DNA of 64,000 nucleotides from Spiroplasma citri (GCF_001886855.1 NZ_CP013197.1:1178001-1242000); one strand, 5' to 3'; positions 1 through 8,597 are shown, numbered from the stretch's first letter. Program-made: numbers and translations. Notes: generated from the letters alone by a model not told the origin.

Positions 1-1
1 C

Positions 2-412
2 GTTGTAAAAGCATATAGTCAAGAAAAGTCAAAAAATATTTATGACTTAAATATCAAAGCATATCGTTTTAGTGCAAATTGTACTGACCCCATTGTTAAA
101 GTTGGTCTTATTGAAATGTGTGAAATGGAATTAATTGCTTCATTAAAAGGTACAAAACATAATTTTATGTTTAATAATAAAGATGGTTATTTAATGGGGG
201 TTAGCATTGATAGTGATTGAAATAAAGATTATTTTTGGCAAATGGAAGAATATGTCCCGTATGATAAAAAAATATTTCGGTTTTTTCATAAAATATCTGA
301 TTTAAATAGATACCGAATACGGAAAAAATACGATAAATACTTTAATTTAGGTAAACAAAGGTATATAAAAAAAAGTACCTTCCAAATGGAAAGTACCAAT
401 TGTGTAGCATAG
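2..412 (+). CDS. Rep, HUH rolling-circle replication protein, C-terminal part (unit 1)
   Basis: The reading frame is open from the window edge to TAG at 410, with TGA as Trp. The 136 residues match the C-terminal third of the Rep in the next two units, starting just after the tyrosine motif. The N-terminal half with the His-x-His motif lies outside the window, so whether this rep is intact cannot be judged. In the visible part there is no frameshift, unlike unit 2. The stop codon lies next to a hairpin whose loop matches the ORF2 leader hairpin. Confidence 0.85.
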
Positions 413-434
413 TTCCACTACGACCTATACCACA
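401..434 (+). promoter_or_regulatory. hairpin at the rep stop codon, loop core CCACTAC
   Basis: Stem TGTG[TA]GCATAG / CTATACCACA with a two-base TA bulge on the 5' side and one C-A mismatch. The loop holds TTCCACTACGA, the same 11 bases as in the ORF2 leader hairpin 200 bases downstream. The stem is built alike in units 2 and 3 but the loop differs. Candidate Rep nick or recognition site, or an RNA operator. Confidence 0.6.
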
Positions 435-442
435 GTTTTCAT

Positions 443-465
443 TATATATATATATATATATATAT
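443..465 (+). repeat. TA dinucleotide repeat
   Basis: About eleven TA units in the space between rep and the ORF2 promoter. An equivalent run is in unit 2 near 8232; unit 3 has an A-rich stretch instead. No function can be assigned; it would melt easily. Confidence 0.8.
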
Positions 466-531
466 GCAAGAGATTAAGTTTAATAATTTAAAAAATTATG
501 GAATTAATATATTTTATTTTAATTATATTAA

Positions 532-559
532 TTGACATATTGATTTTGTTGTGTAAAAT
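532..559 (+). promoter_or_regulatory. promoter of ORF2/late transcript (unit 1)
   Basis: TTGACA and TAAAAT with a 16-base spacer and an upstream TG before the -10. The same pair and spacing are found in units 2 and 3. The leader hairpin starts 56 bases after the -10 box in all three units. Confidence 0.75.
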
Positions 560-614
560 TAAATTAGAATATTATTTATAACATTTAGTTATATTTAAGT
601 ATTCAAACCAAAAT

Positions 615-638
615 AAAGGTTTTCCACTACGAAACTTT
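615..638 (+). promoter_or_regulatory. ORF2 leader hairpin, loop core CCACTAC
   Basis: Stem AAAG[GT]TTTC / GAAACTTT with a two-base bulge in the 5' arm and loop CACTAC. It is preceded by the conserved block GTATTCAAACCAAAATAAAG and followed by TAAATATAAATAAATG. The same module is in the rep leader of units 2 and 3. The loop matches the hairpin at 401-434 of this unit only. Confidence 0.65.
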
Positions 639-807
639 AAATATAAATAAATGTTTTTATTTTGCATTTATATTTACATTCATTTTGTATTAATTTTTTA
701 TTAAATTAGTTTTTATTTTTTAACATTTATTTTATTAATTTTATTTAAAGTTTTAAACCTTGTGAAACCTTTATTTACATATATGTAAATGAAAGGAATT
801 TTTAGTT

Positions 808-1131
808 ATGTTTAAAGTTTATTTAAGTGATATTAAGTACAATCAAGTTATTAAAGATAAGTCAAATAAAGAAAATTATTATGATGTATATACATTTTTA
901 CGAGTTGAAGGTAAAAAAATAGTTGGTAAAGAATACCAAGATAAATGAGTTCGCAAAGATAGTGAATTTCAAAATAGTTTGCCCGAAATGATTGAAGGTA
1001 GTTTTTATTATGTAGAAATTGGTTTTAACGGTAAAATATCAAAAATATTGCCTTATGAAGAAAATTATAACGAGCAAGATTTTATTAACAAATATTCTAG
1101 TAATTCAGTAATAACAGAAAGCAATAATTAA
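808..1131 (+). CDS. small phage protein ORF2 (possible ssDNA-binding role)
   Basis: 107 residues, ATG preceded by GAAAGGAATT. The protein begins MFKVYLSDIKYNQVIKD, is rich in charged and aromatic residues, has no membrane segment, and ends ITESNN. The unit 2 homologue is nearly identical; unit 3 carries a diverged, frameshifted version with the same C-terminal tail. Its place (second gene, own promoter and leader) matches that of ssDNA-binding proteins in filamentous phages, but I see no sequence motif that proves it, so the role is inference. Confidence 0.7.
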
Positions 1132-1132
1132 T

Positions 1133-1630
1133 ATGTTAAACGATAAGAAATTAAAAAATAGTTGTTATCGTTCACAAAATAAATGTATTAGTAAGGCAAT
1201 TTATAATTTTAGTGAATGTAATAATTTAACACTTATTACTCTTACTTTTAAAGAAAATATTACTGATTTTAAAATAGCAAATTATCAATTTAAGTTATTT
1301 ATTCAAAAAATAAAATATCATTATCAAAGTGATTTAAAATATTTAAAAGTTTATGAATATCAAAAACGCGGAGCAATACATTTCCAGATTATTTTTGATA
1401 AATATATATCAAGTAAAATTATCCGAAAATGTTGAAATTATGGAATAATTAAGAGTTTATCAATAAATAATAAATATATTGATTTTATTAAATATTTTGT
1501 TTATAGGTATATTACAAAACCATTAATTAAAGAAGAAACGCAAAAAGTTTATGATTTAAACATTAAAGCATATCAATTTAGTCGTAATTGTAAAAACCCC
1601 AAAGTAAAAGTTGGTGTTAATTATGAATAA
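1133..1630 (+). CDS. degenerate Rep paralogue with altered HUH motif (unit 1 only)
   Basis: 165 residues, starting one base after the ORF2 stop, TGA at 1433 read as Trp. It aligns with the middle of Rep from the SQxNCIxKAIxNFS segment to the KVKVGV segment, lacking the first ~85 and last ~100 residues. The metal-binding motif reads GAIHFQIIF where full Rep has GAVHFHIIF, so the second His is Gln. The tyrosine region is kept loosely (FIKYFVYRYITK). It overlaps the next gene by eight bases, as if part of the operon. Either a decaying insertion or a shortened Rep that binds without cutting. Confidence 0.75.
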
Positions 1631-1757
1631 ACAACAGTTATGTATGGTTTGTGTTAATGATACTGTTTGAGAAAATGGGTCTCGTTATTGTTGAAATTGT
1701 GTTAATAAAAATGTTGTTTTAATTAATCAATGTTATTCTAGGTTAGATAATGACTAA
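1623..1757 (+). CDS. Cys-rich mini-protein, zinc-ribbon-like
   Basis: 44 residues with two Cys pairs, LCMVC and YCWNC, about 15 residues apart, as in small zinc ribbons. ATG overlaps the stop of the previous gene and its own stop overlaps the next ATG (ATGACTAA). Units 2 and 3 have the same gene starting MQQQLC. Likely a metal-stabilised phage regulator or nucleic-acid binder; the function is not known. Confidence 0.65.
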
Positions 1758-1821
1758 GAAAAAATCAGATTGTTATTTATGTAATAGGCAAGATATTATT
1801 TGTCCTAAACATAAAAAATAA
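1750..1821 (+). CDS. Cys-rich micro-protein
   Basis: 23 residues with CYLCN and ICPKH, a possible CxxC...CxxH zinc site in a very small peptide. It overlaps its neighbours in the tightly packed early operon and is kept in unit 3 with the same sequence, but is deleted in unit 2. Conservation of the Cys residues argues that it is translated. Confidence 0.5.
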   Translation: MTKKKSDCYLCNRQDIICPKHKK

Positions 1822-1822
1822 A

Positions 1823-2050
1823 ATGAAAAAGCAAACTAAGTTATATAAACAAAGATTACAATATTTGGTTAATGTTATTCATCAATGTTTACCTACTAAA
1901 ATACCTTTATTTATGTTAAGAAAAGTAATTAAGTTATATCTTAATCATAATGTTATTGATATTGGTGTTATGGAAGAACAACATTTTAAATTATTAGTGG
2001 AGCAAGTCAAAAATTATATGTTAAATATAGAAAGTAAAGGTGATAATTAA
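1823..2050 (+). CDS. small basic phage protein
   Basis: 75 residues, predicted helical, with a basic start (MKKQTKLYKQRLQYLV) and acidic end. Present in all three units; unit 2 has a divergent C-terminal half. The TAA overlaps the ATG of the next gene. No family recognised. Its steady place ahead of the membrane and coat genes suggests a role in early gene control or assembly. Confidence 0.7.
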   Translation: MKKQTKLYKQRLQYLVNVIHQCLPTKIPLFMLRKVIKLYLNHNVIDIGVMEEQHFKLLVEQVKNYMLNIESKGDN

Positions 2051-2241
2051 TGACCGTAACGACTGTTTTTGCAACAATTATTTTAGTAATTGCAATGTTA
2101 ATGTTATTAGTTTTTTTAACAGTTAATACAATATTTAAGTTTAAAAATAAGTATTTAATTTGTCCGCATTGTTCTAAAAAAGTAGAATTTAAAGAATGAG
2201 GAAAACGAAAAATTAAAAAAGCAGATAAGTCTGTTGAATAA
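2050..2241 (+). CDS. membrane-anchored zinc-ribbon-like protein
   Basis: 63 residues: one N-terminal membrane helix (about residues 4-27), then YLICPHC with a single CxxC, and a basic tail ending KKADKSVE. Conserved in all three units, with two extra residues at the start here. It is the last gene before the coat leader structure. Role unknown; a membrane-bound assembly or control factor is plausible. Confidence 0.7.
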
Positions 2242-2259
2242 GTTAATATCAATGAAATA

Positions 2260-2331
2260 CCTTCGCAAGTATAAAAATTGATTTTAGTTTTTAATGTTAA
2301 TTACTAAAATCAAGGTTAGAGTATGCGAAGG
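2260..2331 (+). promoter_or_regulatory. nested hairpin in the coat gene leader
   Basis: Outer stem CCTTCGCA / TGCGAAGG encloses an inner stem TTGATTTTAGT / ACTAAAATCAA, followed by TTTTATTATT. In unit 2 the outer stem reads CCTTGGCA / TGCCGAGG: the inner C-G pair is flipped to G-C and one pair becomes wobble, so pairing is kept. This compensatory change supports a real RNA structure. Possible terminator, attenuator or processing signal just ahead of the major coat gene. Confidence 0.7.
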
Positions 2332-2617
2332 TTTTATTATTAAATAGAAAGTGTTTTAAGTGAGGTGTTATTAATGAATTTAAATTTATTAACGGGCGAT
2401 GCTGATGTTATTAAGCAAATAGCGGATTTTGCTGCTATTCTTGCTAATTGAGCGATTGCTTTTACTAACTGATTTATTACTTTTTTAGGGTCACATATGT
2501 TATTAATTATTCCGTTAGTTTTAATGTTTGTGGTTTTAGGAATTGAAACAATCAGAAAGTTAATTCACGGATATTAATATTTAATAATAAACTCTAATCT
2601 TGATTTTAGTAATTAAC
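2296..2617 (+). repeat. 26-base inverted repeat bracketing the major coat gene
   Basis: The 26 bases at 2296-2321 can pair with 2592-2617 on the other side of the coat gene, with one wobble pair; in unit 2 the pairing is perfect. The left arm overlaps the 3' arm of the leader hairpin, so the two structures exclude each other. It would loop out the coat gene in the mRNA or in ssDNA. Confidence 0.65.
2374..2577 (+). CDS. major coat protein (capsid)
   Basis: 67 residues, ATG preceded by AAGTGAGGTG. Short amphipathic N-terminus (LLTGDADVIKQIADF), a long hydrophobic stretch (about residues 32-55) and a basic end (RKLIHGY), the layout of filamentous phage major coat proteins, which sit in the host membrane before assembly. 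Strong conservation in all three units and the special leader also fit the most highly expressed phage gene. Coat identity is inferred from layout and place. Confidence 0.75.
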
Positions 2618-2639
2618 ATTTAGGAAAGGAATAAGAAAA

Positions 2640-2798
2640 ATGCAAAGTGTATGAGATTTATATTATGAATTTATGACAATTATTTTTGGAGTTAATCATC
2701 CCGTTATTTTAGATATTGTTATATTTGTTGTATTTTTAATACTTGTTTTTGGTATGTTATTTTTAATTTTAAGTTGTATTTTTAGGTGGATAAAATAA
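2640..2798 (+). CDS. small membrane protein, minor virion or assembly protein
   Basis: 52 residues (MQSVWDLYYEFMTIIFG...), ribosome site AGGAAAGGAA, one strong membrane helix in the second half and a basic end RWIK. The TAA overlaps the next ATG. Conserved in all three units. Likely one of the small hydrophobic minor coat proteins of filamentous phages; not proven. Confidence 0.65.
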
Positions 2799-3007
2799 TG
2801 GACTGAAATACTTTTTTGCAAAGAGTATATCAAGGACTTTTGCAGATTTTTTATTTTATTCCAAAAACTGAAATTGATAACTTTGTTGGTAGTTCTATTG
2901 ATAATATTACTTATTCAGTAATTATGATAGGTATATGATTAGTAGTTTTTTTCTTAATTTGATTATCATTATTTATTTTATATAAAACAATTAGATTGGT
3001 GGTGTAG
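2798..3007 (+). CDS. small membrane protein, possible minor coat protein
   Basis: 69 residues with internal TGA-coded Trp; a soluble N-terminal half (FYFIPKTEIDNFVGSS) and one membrane helix near the end, finishing YKTIRLVV. It sits directly ahead of the Zot-like gene in all units, and the type-II phage has a matching 67-aa gene in the same place at 53808. No family name can be given. Confidence 0.65.
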
Positions 3008-3011
3008 ATAT

Positions 3012-4022
3012 ATGTTTAAAAATTATTTGAATTTATTTAGAAGACAAAAAAATATTAAGTTTTCTTATTGATATGTAAGTTGATTTATGGTAAATATTTT
3101 GTTTTATCTTTTTATTGTTTGTTTTAATTTACAGTTTATATATTTTAGTTCTACATCAGTTATAGATATTATCCTTTTTATTTTTTTAGTAATTTTTGAT
3201 ATTATCTTTTTTTGGTCTTTTTTTAGTGATATTTTTCAAACACGGAAATTAATTAAAATTGTTAAAAGTAGTCCAATATCAATTATTAACGGTCCTTTGG
3301 GTACTGGTAAAACTTTATTGATGACTTATTTATCGCAAATTGCTAAATTTGATAATGTTTATTCTAATTATTTTATTGATGATGAAAAAATTGGAGTTTT
3401 AGGTTTAAACCATTTAAATTTTAAAAATAAAAATTATAAAATACCGCCAAATGATAGTTTAATTTTATTTGATGAAATATTTTTATATATGAATGGTGCT
3501 AAACCGGAAGAAAATAATAAAAAGTTTAGTGGTTTAATTCCATATTTTTTATTATGTCGTCAGTTTGATAATAACATTGTTTTTGCTGGACAACGAATTA
3601 ATCAGAATTGGGTTGAATATAGAGAAATTGCTAATATGATTATTGTTCCTATGCAATGTATTCCACCTAGTATATTTTTTCCTTATTTTAAAATGAAAAT
3701 AGGTTTTTTTGATGATTTAGATGATTATTTAGTATGAAAAACTGAAACGGTTAAACGAACAGCAAACGGAAAAAGAGTTCGTAAAAAATCTAATAAAGAT
3801 ATTGGTATTAATTTTGTTAAGATAAAAATTCCTTTATCTATTGCAATGCAATATGATAGTAAATATTTAAAGTTTGTACGTGATTTAAAAAATGATAAAG
3901 TACCAAGTTATACTAAGCAAAATTGACCTAGTATTGTTAAAAAAGATATTACGCTTAATGAATTACGAGAGATGGGAATGGAACATTTATTAAAGAATTT
4001 AGGAGAGTTAGAAAATGATTAA
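3012..4022 (+). CDS. Zot-like assembly ATPase (filamentous phage morphogenesis)
   Basis: 336 residues with TGA at 3735 as Trp. An N-terminal membrane region (about 25-60) is followed by a P-loop GPLGTGKT at 94-101 and Walker B SLILFDE with D154/E155, then FAGQRINQNWVEYRE typical of the Zot/gene I family, which drives phage assembly and extrusion at the membrane. The ATG at 3012 is used because it follows the previous gene closely and adds the basic stretch FRRQKN. The C-terminal part is basic. Intact in units 1 and 2, frameshifted and cut in unit 3. Confidence 0.85.
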
Positions 4023-4377
4023 TTTACTTGCTAATGATGTATGAAATGATGCCATTAATGTTGTAGTTGATATTTTTATGAAAATAATGGATTGAATGTG
4101 AGCATTAAAATTACCAGGTACAAATATTCCTTTATTTGTAATTTGAGTAATTGGTGGTGTTATAAATGTTATCTTTTTGTTAGTTAATAGTTCTCGTGGT
4201 TTAAGTTCAGTTTCTCGTGCAAGTTTAGAAGCAAGTTCTAATATTGCCAAAGGTGTTAAGGGTACTGTTTCATTTTCATATAAATCTGGTAAAAAAGTTG
4301 GTAATTATGTTGGTACTCGTTCAGCAAATAAAAAGGCAAGAATGTCAGCAAAAATAAATAAGGAGAATGATAAATAA
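4015..4377 (+). CDS. membrane protein with basic tail (unit 1 tail variant)
   Basis: 120 residues; ATG overlaps the Zot stop. One or two membrane helices (about 14-60), then a basic Ser-rich tail. Up to about residue 80 it matches the unit 2 protein; after that the tails are unrelated: here it ends SYKSGKKVGNYVG...KINKENDK, while unit 2 and the type-II phage share another tail. This is a mosaic switch at a domain border. Probably a structural or assembly protein whose tail faces the cytoplasm or DNA. Confidence 0.65.
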
Positions 4378-4613
4378 TGTTAAAGTTAATATTTTTCTTT
4401 GTTATTGGTTTGACTGTTGGGTTTGGTTTTGTTGCTAATATTGTTGTGGCAACAGATTTAGGTTTTTCAACTGTTAAGCATTATTTGGAGTCTGCTAATG
4501 ATTTTTATAAATTAGTGGCACAGTTATTTATTATTGCGACACATCCTATTTTCCAGTTATATATCGCGTTTGGAATTATTATTATGGGTATTAGAATTAT
4601 TTTTATTGTTTAG
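4377..4613 (+). CDS. small two-helix membrane protein
   Basis: 78 residues with helices at about 3-22 and 50-76; TAA/ATG overlap with the gene before. Nearly identical in unit 2, and the type-II phage has a 78-aa gene in the same place (55617). Likely a minor virion protein that partners the adsorption protein, by position; no motif seen. Confidence 0.7.
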   Translation: MLKLIFFFVIGLTVGFGFVANIVVATDLGFSTVKHYLESANDFYKLVAQLFIIATHPIFQLYIAFGIIIMGIRIIFIV

Positions 4614-4625
4614 GGGGTTAAAACA

Positions 4626-6029
4626 ATGCGAAAACGATTATTAGATATATTTATTATTTTTTATTTAATATTTGGTTGAATATTTCTTTTTTGTAGTGTT
4701 ACAACTATAAATTATATTAGTAATGTTTGTAAAGTAGAAACAAGAAATAATGATAGTTTTAGTGATTTAACTTATGCAAAAGCAAATGAGTATGATTTTC
4801 AGTCTACTTTAATGTTGCGACAAGATTATTTTATGCAAGGTTTAGACCCTAGTAATTATGCATTTAGTTTTGGTGTTGAAACTCCTTTTATTCCAAATGT
4901 AAGTGCTGATAAAAATGATAGTAATTATTGATTTAATAAAATTAAAAATACTGTTTGAAATTATTTATTAAGTTGAAATTTAGCAGATATTTCTAAGGGT
5001 TCTTTGGGTAGATTAATAATAGATTATAAAACTCCAAATAAATTGTTAGATATTTTTATTTATAAAAACAATATAAAATATGAATTTACTTTTAATTGAG
5101 AAATTATACAATATTTATTTATGCCAATTATTGCCAATCAGAGTTATAAATATTTTGATATGAATTATTTAGTTTTAAATTTTAATTATAAAGAATTGAT
5201 TAATATGGATATTCTTAAAAAATCTAATAGTAATTATTTTGTTGATGATGTTAAACAAAATTTTTATTCGTTGGATAATTTATTTATAATTTTAGATTAT
5301 TTTTATTCTAATGTTTTAAGAGTTATATTTGATATTTCTAATTTTAGAGAATTTATTTATTTTACATCTAATAATGGTAATTTAGGTTTTGTGTTTTTTG
5401 TAAAAAATGGTTTTTTATTATATCCAAAATCAATGGTTTTTAATATTTTAAGATTTCCTGATACAGATATTTATTATTTAAAACCACAAGTGCAATTATA
5501 TAATGCTTATACGATAAATAGTACTAATGATTATTTTTCTTATTATTCAAATTGAGATTATAAGACTGATATTTTACCTTCTAATAATGATAAATATACT
5601 CAATCAATAAAATTATTAGATATGACAGATAGGTCAAAATATCAAGGTTTTAATTTAATTAGATTTAATACAACCAGATTAACAGAAGATAGGTCTATTT
5701 CAATTAATGGTTTTAATTTTAGTCTTTATAATGCTACTGATTGAAGTGGTGAACTTAATGATGGAAAAATTTGACAATTACCTTATAAAAAAGGTGCTTG
5801 ATACCGTTTAGATATTCATATTGAAAATGCGGCAATTTGGATTGTAAATAATTTGCCTGGTATGAAAGAAATTTATAAATTTGTTAATGGAATAGTACAT
5901 GTGTTTAGTAATGTTTCTGAATTGTTTAATAATATTGGTAATTTGTTTGCTTTTGATATTACATTTAAGATTATGTTAAGTTCTATTTTAGTTTTAGCAA
6001 TGGTTAATGGACTTTTACGCTATTTTTAG
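4626..6029 (+). CDS. minor coat / adsorption protein (gene III-like position)
   Basis: 467 residues with several TGA-coded Trp. N-terminal hydrophobic segment (about 7-30), a long Asn- and Tyr-rich outer part, and a C-terminal membrane anchor in the last 25 residues ending NGLLRYF. This layout and its place as last gene of the late operon fit the host-attachment protein of filamentous phages. Ribosome site GGGGG just upstream. The N- and C-terminal parts are almost identical in unit 2, while short stretches in the outer part differ (near 4980 and 5760). Confidence 0.7.
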
Positions 6030-6057
6030 TAGTAGTAAAATAATGTTGTTGGTAAAA

Positions 6058-6141
6058 AAGTAAGGTGGTGTGGTGGTTTATCCACGCACCACCTTACTTA
6101 AAGGGGTAAAAGTCGCGGAGCGACTTAGGGGCGAAGCCCCT
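6058..6141 (+). promoter_or_regulatory. array of three GC-rich hairpins after the late operon
   Basis: Hairpin 1: AAGTAAGGTGGTG / CACCACCTTACTT, 13 pairs. Hairpin 2: AAGTCGC / GCGACTT, loop GGA. Hairpin 3: AGGGGC / GCCCCT, loop GAA. This is the most GC-rich spot of the unit. Unit 2 keeps all three, with changed triloops (GAA, GGA) and a wobble pair. Could be the transcription end, the complementary-strand origin or the packaging signal; filamentous phages use hairpins for all three. Confidence 0.7.
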
Positions 6142-6177
6142 TTCCTTGATTAAGTAACACAACGGAAGAAACGAAAA

Positions 6178-6205
6178 TTGACAATATAAAAATGATAAAT
6201 ATAAT
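6178..6205 (+). promoter_or_regulatory. cargo gene promoter (unit 1)
   Basis: TTGACA and TATAAT with 16-base spacer, right after the hairpin array and ahead of the cargo gene. The same promoter with the same flanks is in unit 2 at 13648-13675, although the cargo genes are unrelated, so the promoter belongs to the phage backbone. Confidence 0.8.
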
Positions 6206-6232
6206 AAAAATATTAATAAAAAGGTGAATTAT

Positions 6233-6961
6233 ATGAAAAATAAAATATTTTTAAAAAAGAAAAAATGAATAATTTTAATTTGATTATTAAGTTTTTATAC
6301 TTTATCAGTAAAATTTTGAAAAGGTGACGATAATAATGGAAATTATTGAATTTATATGATTGAAATTTTAAGATGATTTAGTGTTTGAGCGACTGTTATT
6401 GCTTTTATTTGAAGTTCATTAAATTTATTTATTTTAAATAATAAAATATATATTAATTGAATTAATAGTTATAATTTTAAAATTTATTCCTCTGTTTATA
6501 ATATAATGGCCGGTATTGTTTTTTGATGTGGAATATTTACTTATGGTTGAAATGATTATATATTTGAGAGGTTAAAATATCCATTATCTTTTTCTGTTAC
6601 TTTATTAGGACACTTAGTTATTCCTATTTTGTTAGCATTTTATTCAATTATTTATTCCGATTACTATGTAATAAACAAAAAATATTATAAAAAAGATTTT
6701 TTTCTAGTATTAGTAGTCCCTAGTTTATATTATTTGTGAATGTTAGTTCGTTCATTTTATTTAATAAAATATATATATAATGGAATTAATCTAAGTAAGC
6801 ATTTAAATTATATCTCACCTTATTGATTTCTTTCTTGATTTATTTATGGTTGAGGTTATTGGTTTGGCGCTATATTATTTTTTATGATTATTACTTTAAT
6901 TTTAACTTTTATTCTTAATATAATTAATAATTATTATATTTTAAAAAAAAATATTTTATAG
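6233..6961 (+). CDS. cargo membrane protein of unit 1 (six-helix type)
   Basis: 242 residues, ATG after AAGGTGAATT, about ten TGA-coded Trp. Around six membrane helices. It shares small signatures with two chromosomal proteins of this window (23178 and 49860): a Ser/Thr-x-x-Asn motif early (WSSLN) and a His followed by Pro in a later helix (GHLVIP). This points to a common membrane family, perhaps the Pr6Pr/FAR-17a-like group. It stands in the cargo slot, where unit 2 has an unrelated secreted protein. Likely a host-derived gene; superinfection exclusion or host-surface change is a guess. Confidence 0.6.
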
Positions 6962-7036
6962 GATTTTTAAAATATTTATTAATTAAATTAACTAGTATAA
7001 CTGTAATAAACATCAACAATAATAAAAATTTAAAAA

Positions 7037-7064
7037 TTAACAATAAACAAGAAATAAATATAAT
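7037..7064 (+). promoter_or_regulatory. rep promoter (unit 2)
   Basis: TTAACA and TATAAT with a 16-base spacer, matching TTGACA-16-TATAAT at the same place in unit 3 (14343) and in the remnant at 21860. The leader hairpin starts 56 bases after the -10 box. Confidence 0.65.
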
Positions 7065-7076
7065 TAATTTAGAATA

Positions 7077-7165
7077 AAAAAAACATTTATCCGAATGTTT
7101 AATGTATTCAAACCAAAATAAAGGTTTTCAACCACGAAACTTTAAATATAAATAAATGTTTTTTT
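7077..7165 (+). promoter_or_regulatory. rep leader: outer stem with U-tract enclosing variable-loop hairpin
   Basis: AAAAAAACATTTAT (7077-7090) pairs perfectly with ATAAATGTTTTTTT (7152-7165). Inside lies the bulged hairpin 7120-7143, loop AACCAC. A rival local hairpin AACATT...AATGTT uses the 5' arm of the outer stem. The U-rich 3' side makes the outer stem look like an intrinsic terminator, so the leader could work as an attenuator switched by a ligand of the inner loop. The same layout is in unit 3. Confidence 0.55.
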
Positions 7166-7192
7166 ATTTTTGTTTTAGAAAGGAAATAAAAA

Positions 7193-8201
7193 ATGAATGT
7201 AAATATTAATCCTTATAATCGTTTAACTGGTGAGATTTTATATCGACCATATATTGATAGTAGTAATTTTGTTAATCAAAAATATTATGTTAAAAAAGTA
7301 TATTATGGTCCTTATATCAAAACAATTGTATTACCCTTAGAATGTATTAATAAATTTGGCAAAGGAAACCCCACAGGTATTAAGAATACTGGTGAAAATG
7401 AAACTAAACTATTAAATAGTCGTGTTCGTTCCCAAGCAAATTGTATTCGCAAAGCAATTCATAATTTTAGTGGTTGTAAAAATTTAGGTTTTACAACTTT
7501 AACTTATGCTGAAAATATGCAAGATATTAAAAAAGCAAATTATCAATTTAATTTATTTATTAAAAAAATAAAGTATCACTTTTCTAAATATAAAAAGAAT
7601 AAATATGAAAATTTAAAATATTTAGTTGCTTATGAATATCAAAATCGCGGAGCAGTTCACTTTCATATTATATTTAGTGAATATATCCCTAATAAATTAA
7701 TAAGAAAGTATTGACCTTATGGATATAATAAAAATTTACCAGTTGAAACCGGTACAAATGAATTTGTTAGTAAATATGTTGCTAAATATATTGTAAAAGC
7801 ACAAAGTGAAGAAAAAAAGTAAAAATATTTATGATTTAAATACCAAAGCATATCGTTTTAGTGCAAATTGTACTGACCCTATTGTTAAAGTTGGTGTTAT
7901 TGAGATGTGTGAAATGGAATTAATTGCTTCATTAAAAGGAACAAAACATAATTTTATGTTTAATAATAAAGATGGTTATTTAATGGGTGTTAGCATTGAT
8001 AGTGATTGAAATAAAGATTATTTTTGACAAATGGAAGAATATGTTCCGTATGATAAAAAAATATTTCGGTTTTTTCATAAAATATCTGATTTAGATAGAT
8101 ACCGAATACGTAAAAAATATGATAAATATCTTAATTTAGGTAAACAAAGGTACATTAAAAAAAGTACCTTCCAATTGGAAAGTACTCCTTGTGTAGCATA
8201 G
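7193..8201 (+). pseudogene. Rep, HUH rolling-circle replication protein, frameshifted (unit 2)
   Basis: Starts MNVNINPYNRLTGEILYRPY after AGAAAGGAAAT. The HUH motif is AVHFHIIF (about residues 150-157) and the tyrosine motif FVSKYVAKYIVKA follows. One extra A in a run near 7811-7818 shifts the frame, so the first part stops at 7820 just after the tyrosine motif; the C-terminal 130 residues are open in the new frame to 8201. The N-terminal product would still hold all catalytic motifs. Rep opens the phage origin by nicking and covalent attachment. A sequencing slip in the A-run is possible. Confidence 0.8.
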
Positions 8202-8223
8202 TTCAACCACGACCTATACCACA
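8190..8223 (+). promoter_or_regulatory. hairpin at rep stop, loop core CAACCAC (unit 2)
   Basis: Same stem as 401-434 in unit 1; the loop holds TTCAACCACGA, identical to the loop segment in both leader hairpins of this unit (7127-7137 and 8421-8431) and different from unit 1 and unit 3. Confidence 0.6.
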
Positions 8224-8330
8224 GTTTCCATTATATATATATATATATATATATGCAAGAGATTAAGTTTAATAATTTAATAAATTTAAAAAATTATGGA
8301 ATTAATATTTTTTATTTTAAGTTATATTAA

Positions 8331-8358
8331 TTGACATATTTATTTTGTTATGTAAAAT
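8331..8358 (+). promoter_or_regulatory. ORF2 promoter (unit 2)
   Basis: TTGACA, 16-base spacer, TAAAAT, as in units 1 and 3. Confidence 0.75.
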
Positions 8359-8413
8359 TAAATTAGAATATTATATATAACATTTAGTTATATTTAAGTA
8401 TTCAAACCAAAAT

Positions 8414-8437
8414 AAAGGTTTTCAACCACGAAACTTT
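8414..8437 (+). promoter_or_regulatory. ORF2 leader hairpin, loop core CAACCAC (unit 2)
   Basis: Stem AAAG[GT]TTTC / GAAACTTT with loop AACCAC, 56 bases after the -10 box. Identical to the rep leader hairpin of the same unit at 7120-7143. Confidence 0.65.
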
Positions 8438-8597
8438 AAATATAAGTAAATGTTTTTATTTTGCATTTATATTTACATTCATTTTGTATTAATTTTTTAT
8501 TAAATTAGTTTTTATTTTTTAACATTTATCTTATTTAAAGTTTTAAACCTTGTGAAACCTTTATTTACATATATGTAAATGAAAGGAATTTTTAGTT

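Larger units (their letters stand above)
1..7036 (+). mobile_element. SpV1-type plectrovirus unit 1 (left end missing)
   Basis: First of three head-to-tail filamentous phage genomes. It has the full late region from ORF2 to the adsorption protein, and the end of rep at the left edge. Gene order (Rep, small proteins, hydrophobic coat, Zot ATPase, adsorption protein) fits plectroviruses. Its cargo gene encodes a membrane protein. Unlike the other units it has a second, degenerate rep copy after ORF2. The unit boundary is set at the next rep promoter and is arbitrary, since a circular genome was integrated. Confidence 0.9.

Noticed and set aside
443-8254. TA repeats as a possible switch or origin
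   Set aside because: Unit 3 lacks the repeat while keeping promoter and hairpins, so it is not needed for the module.
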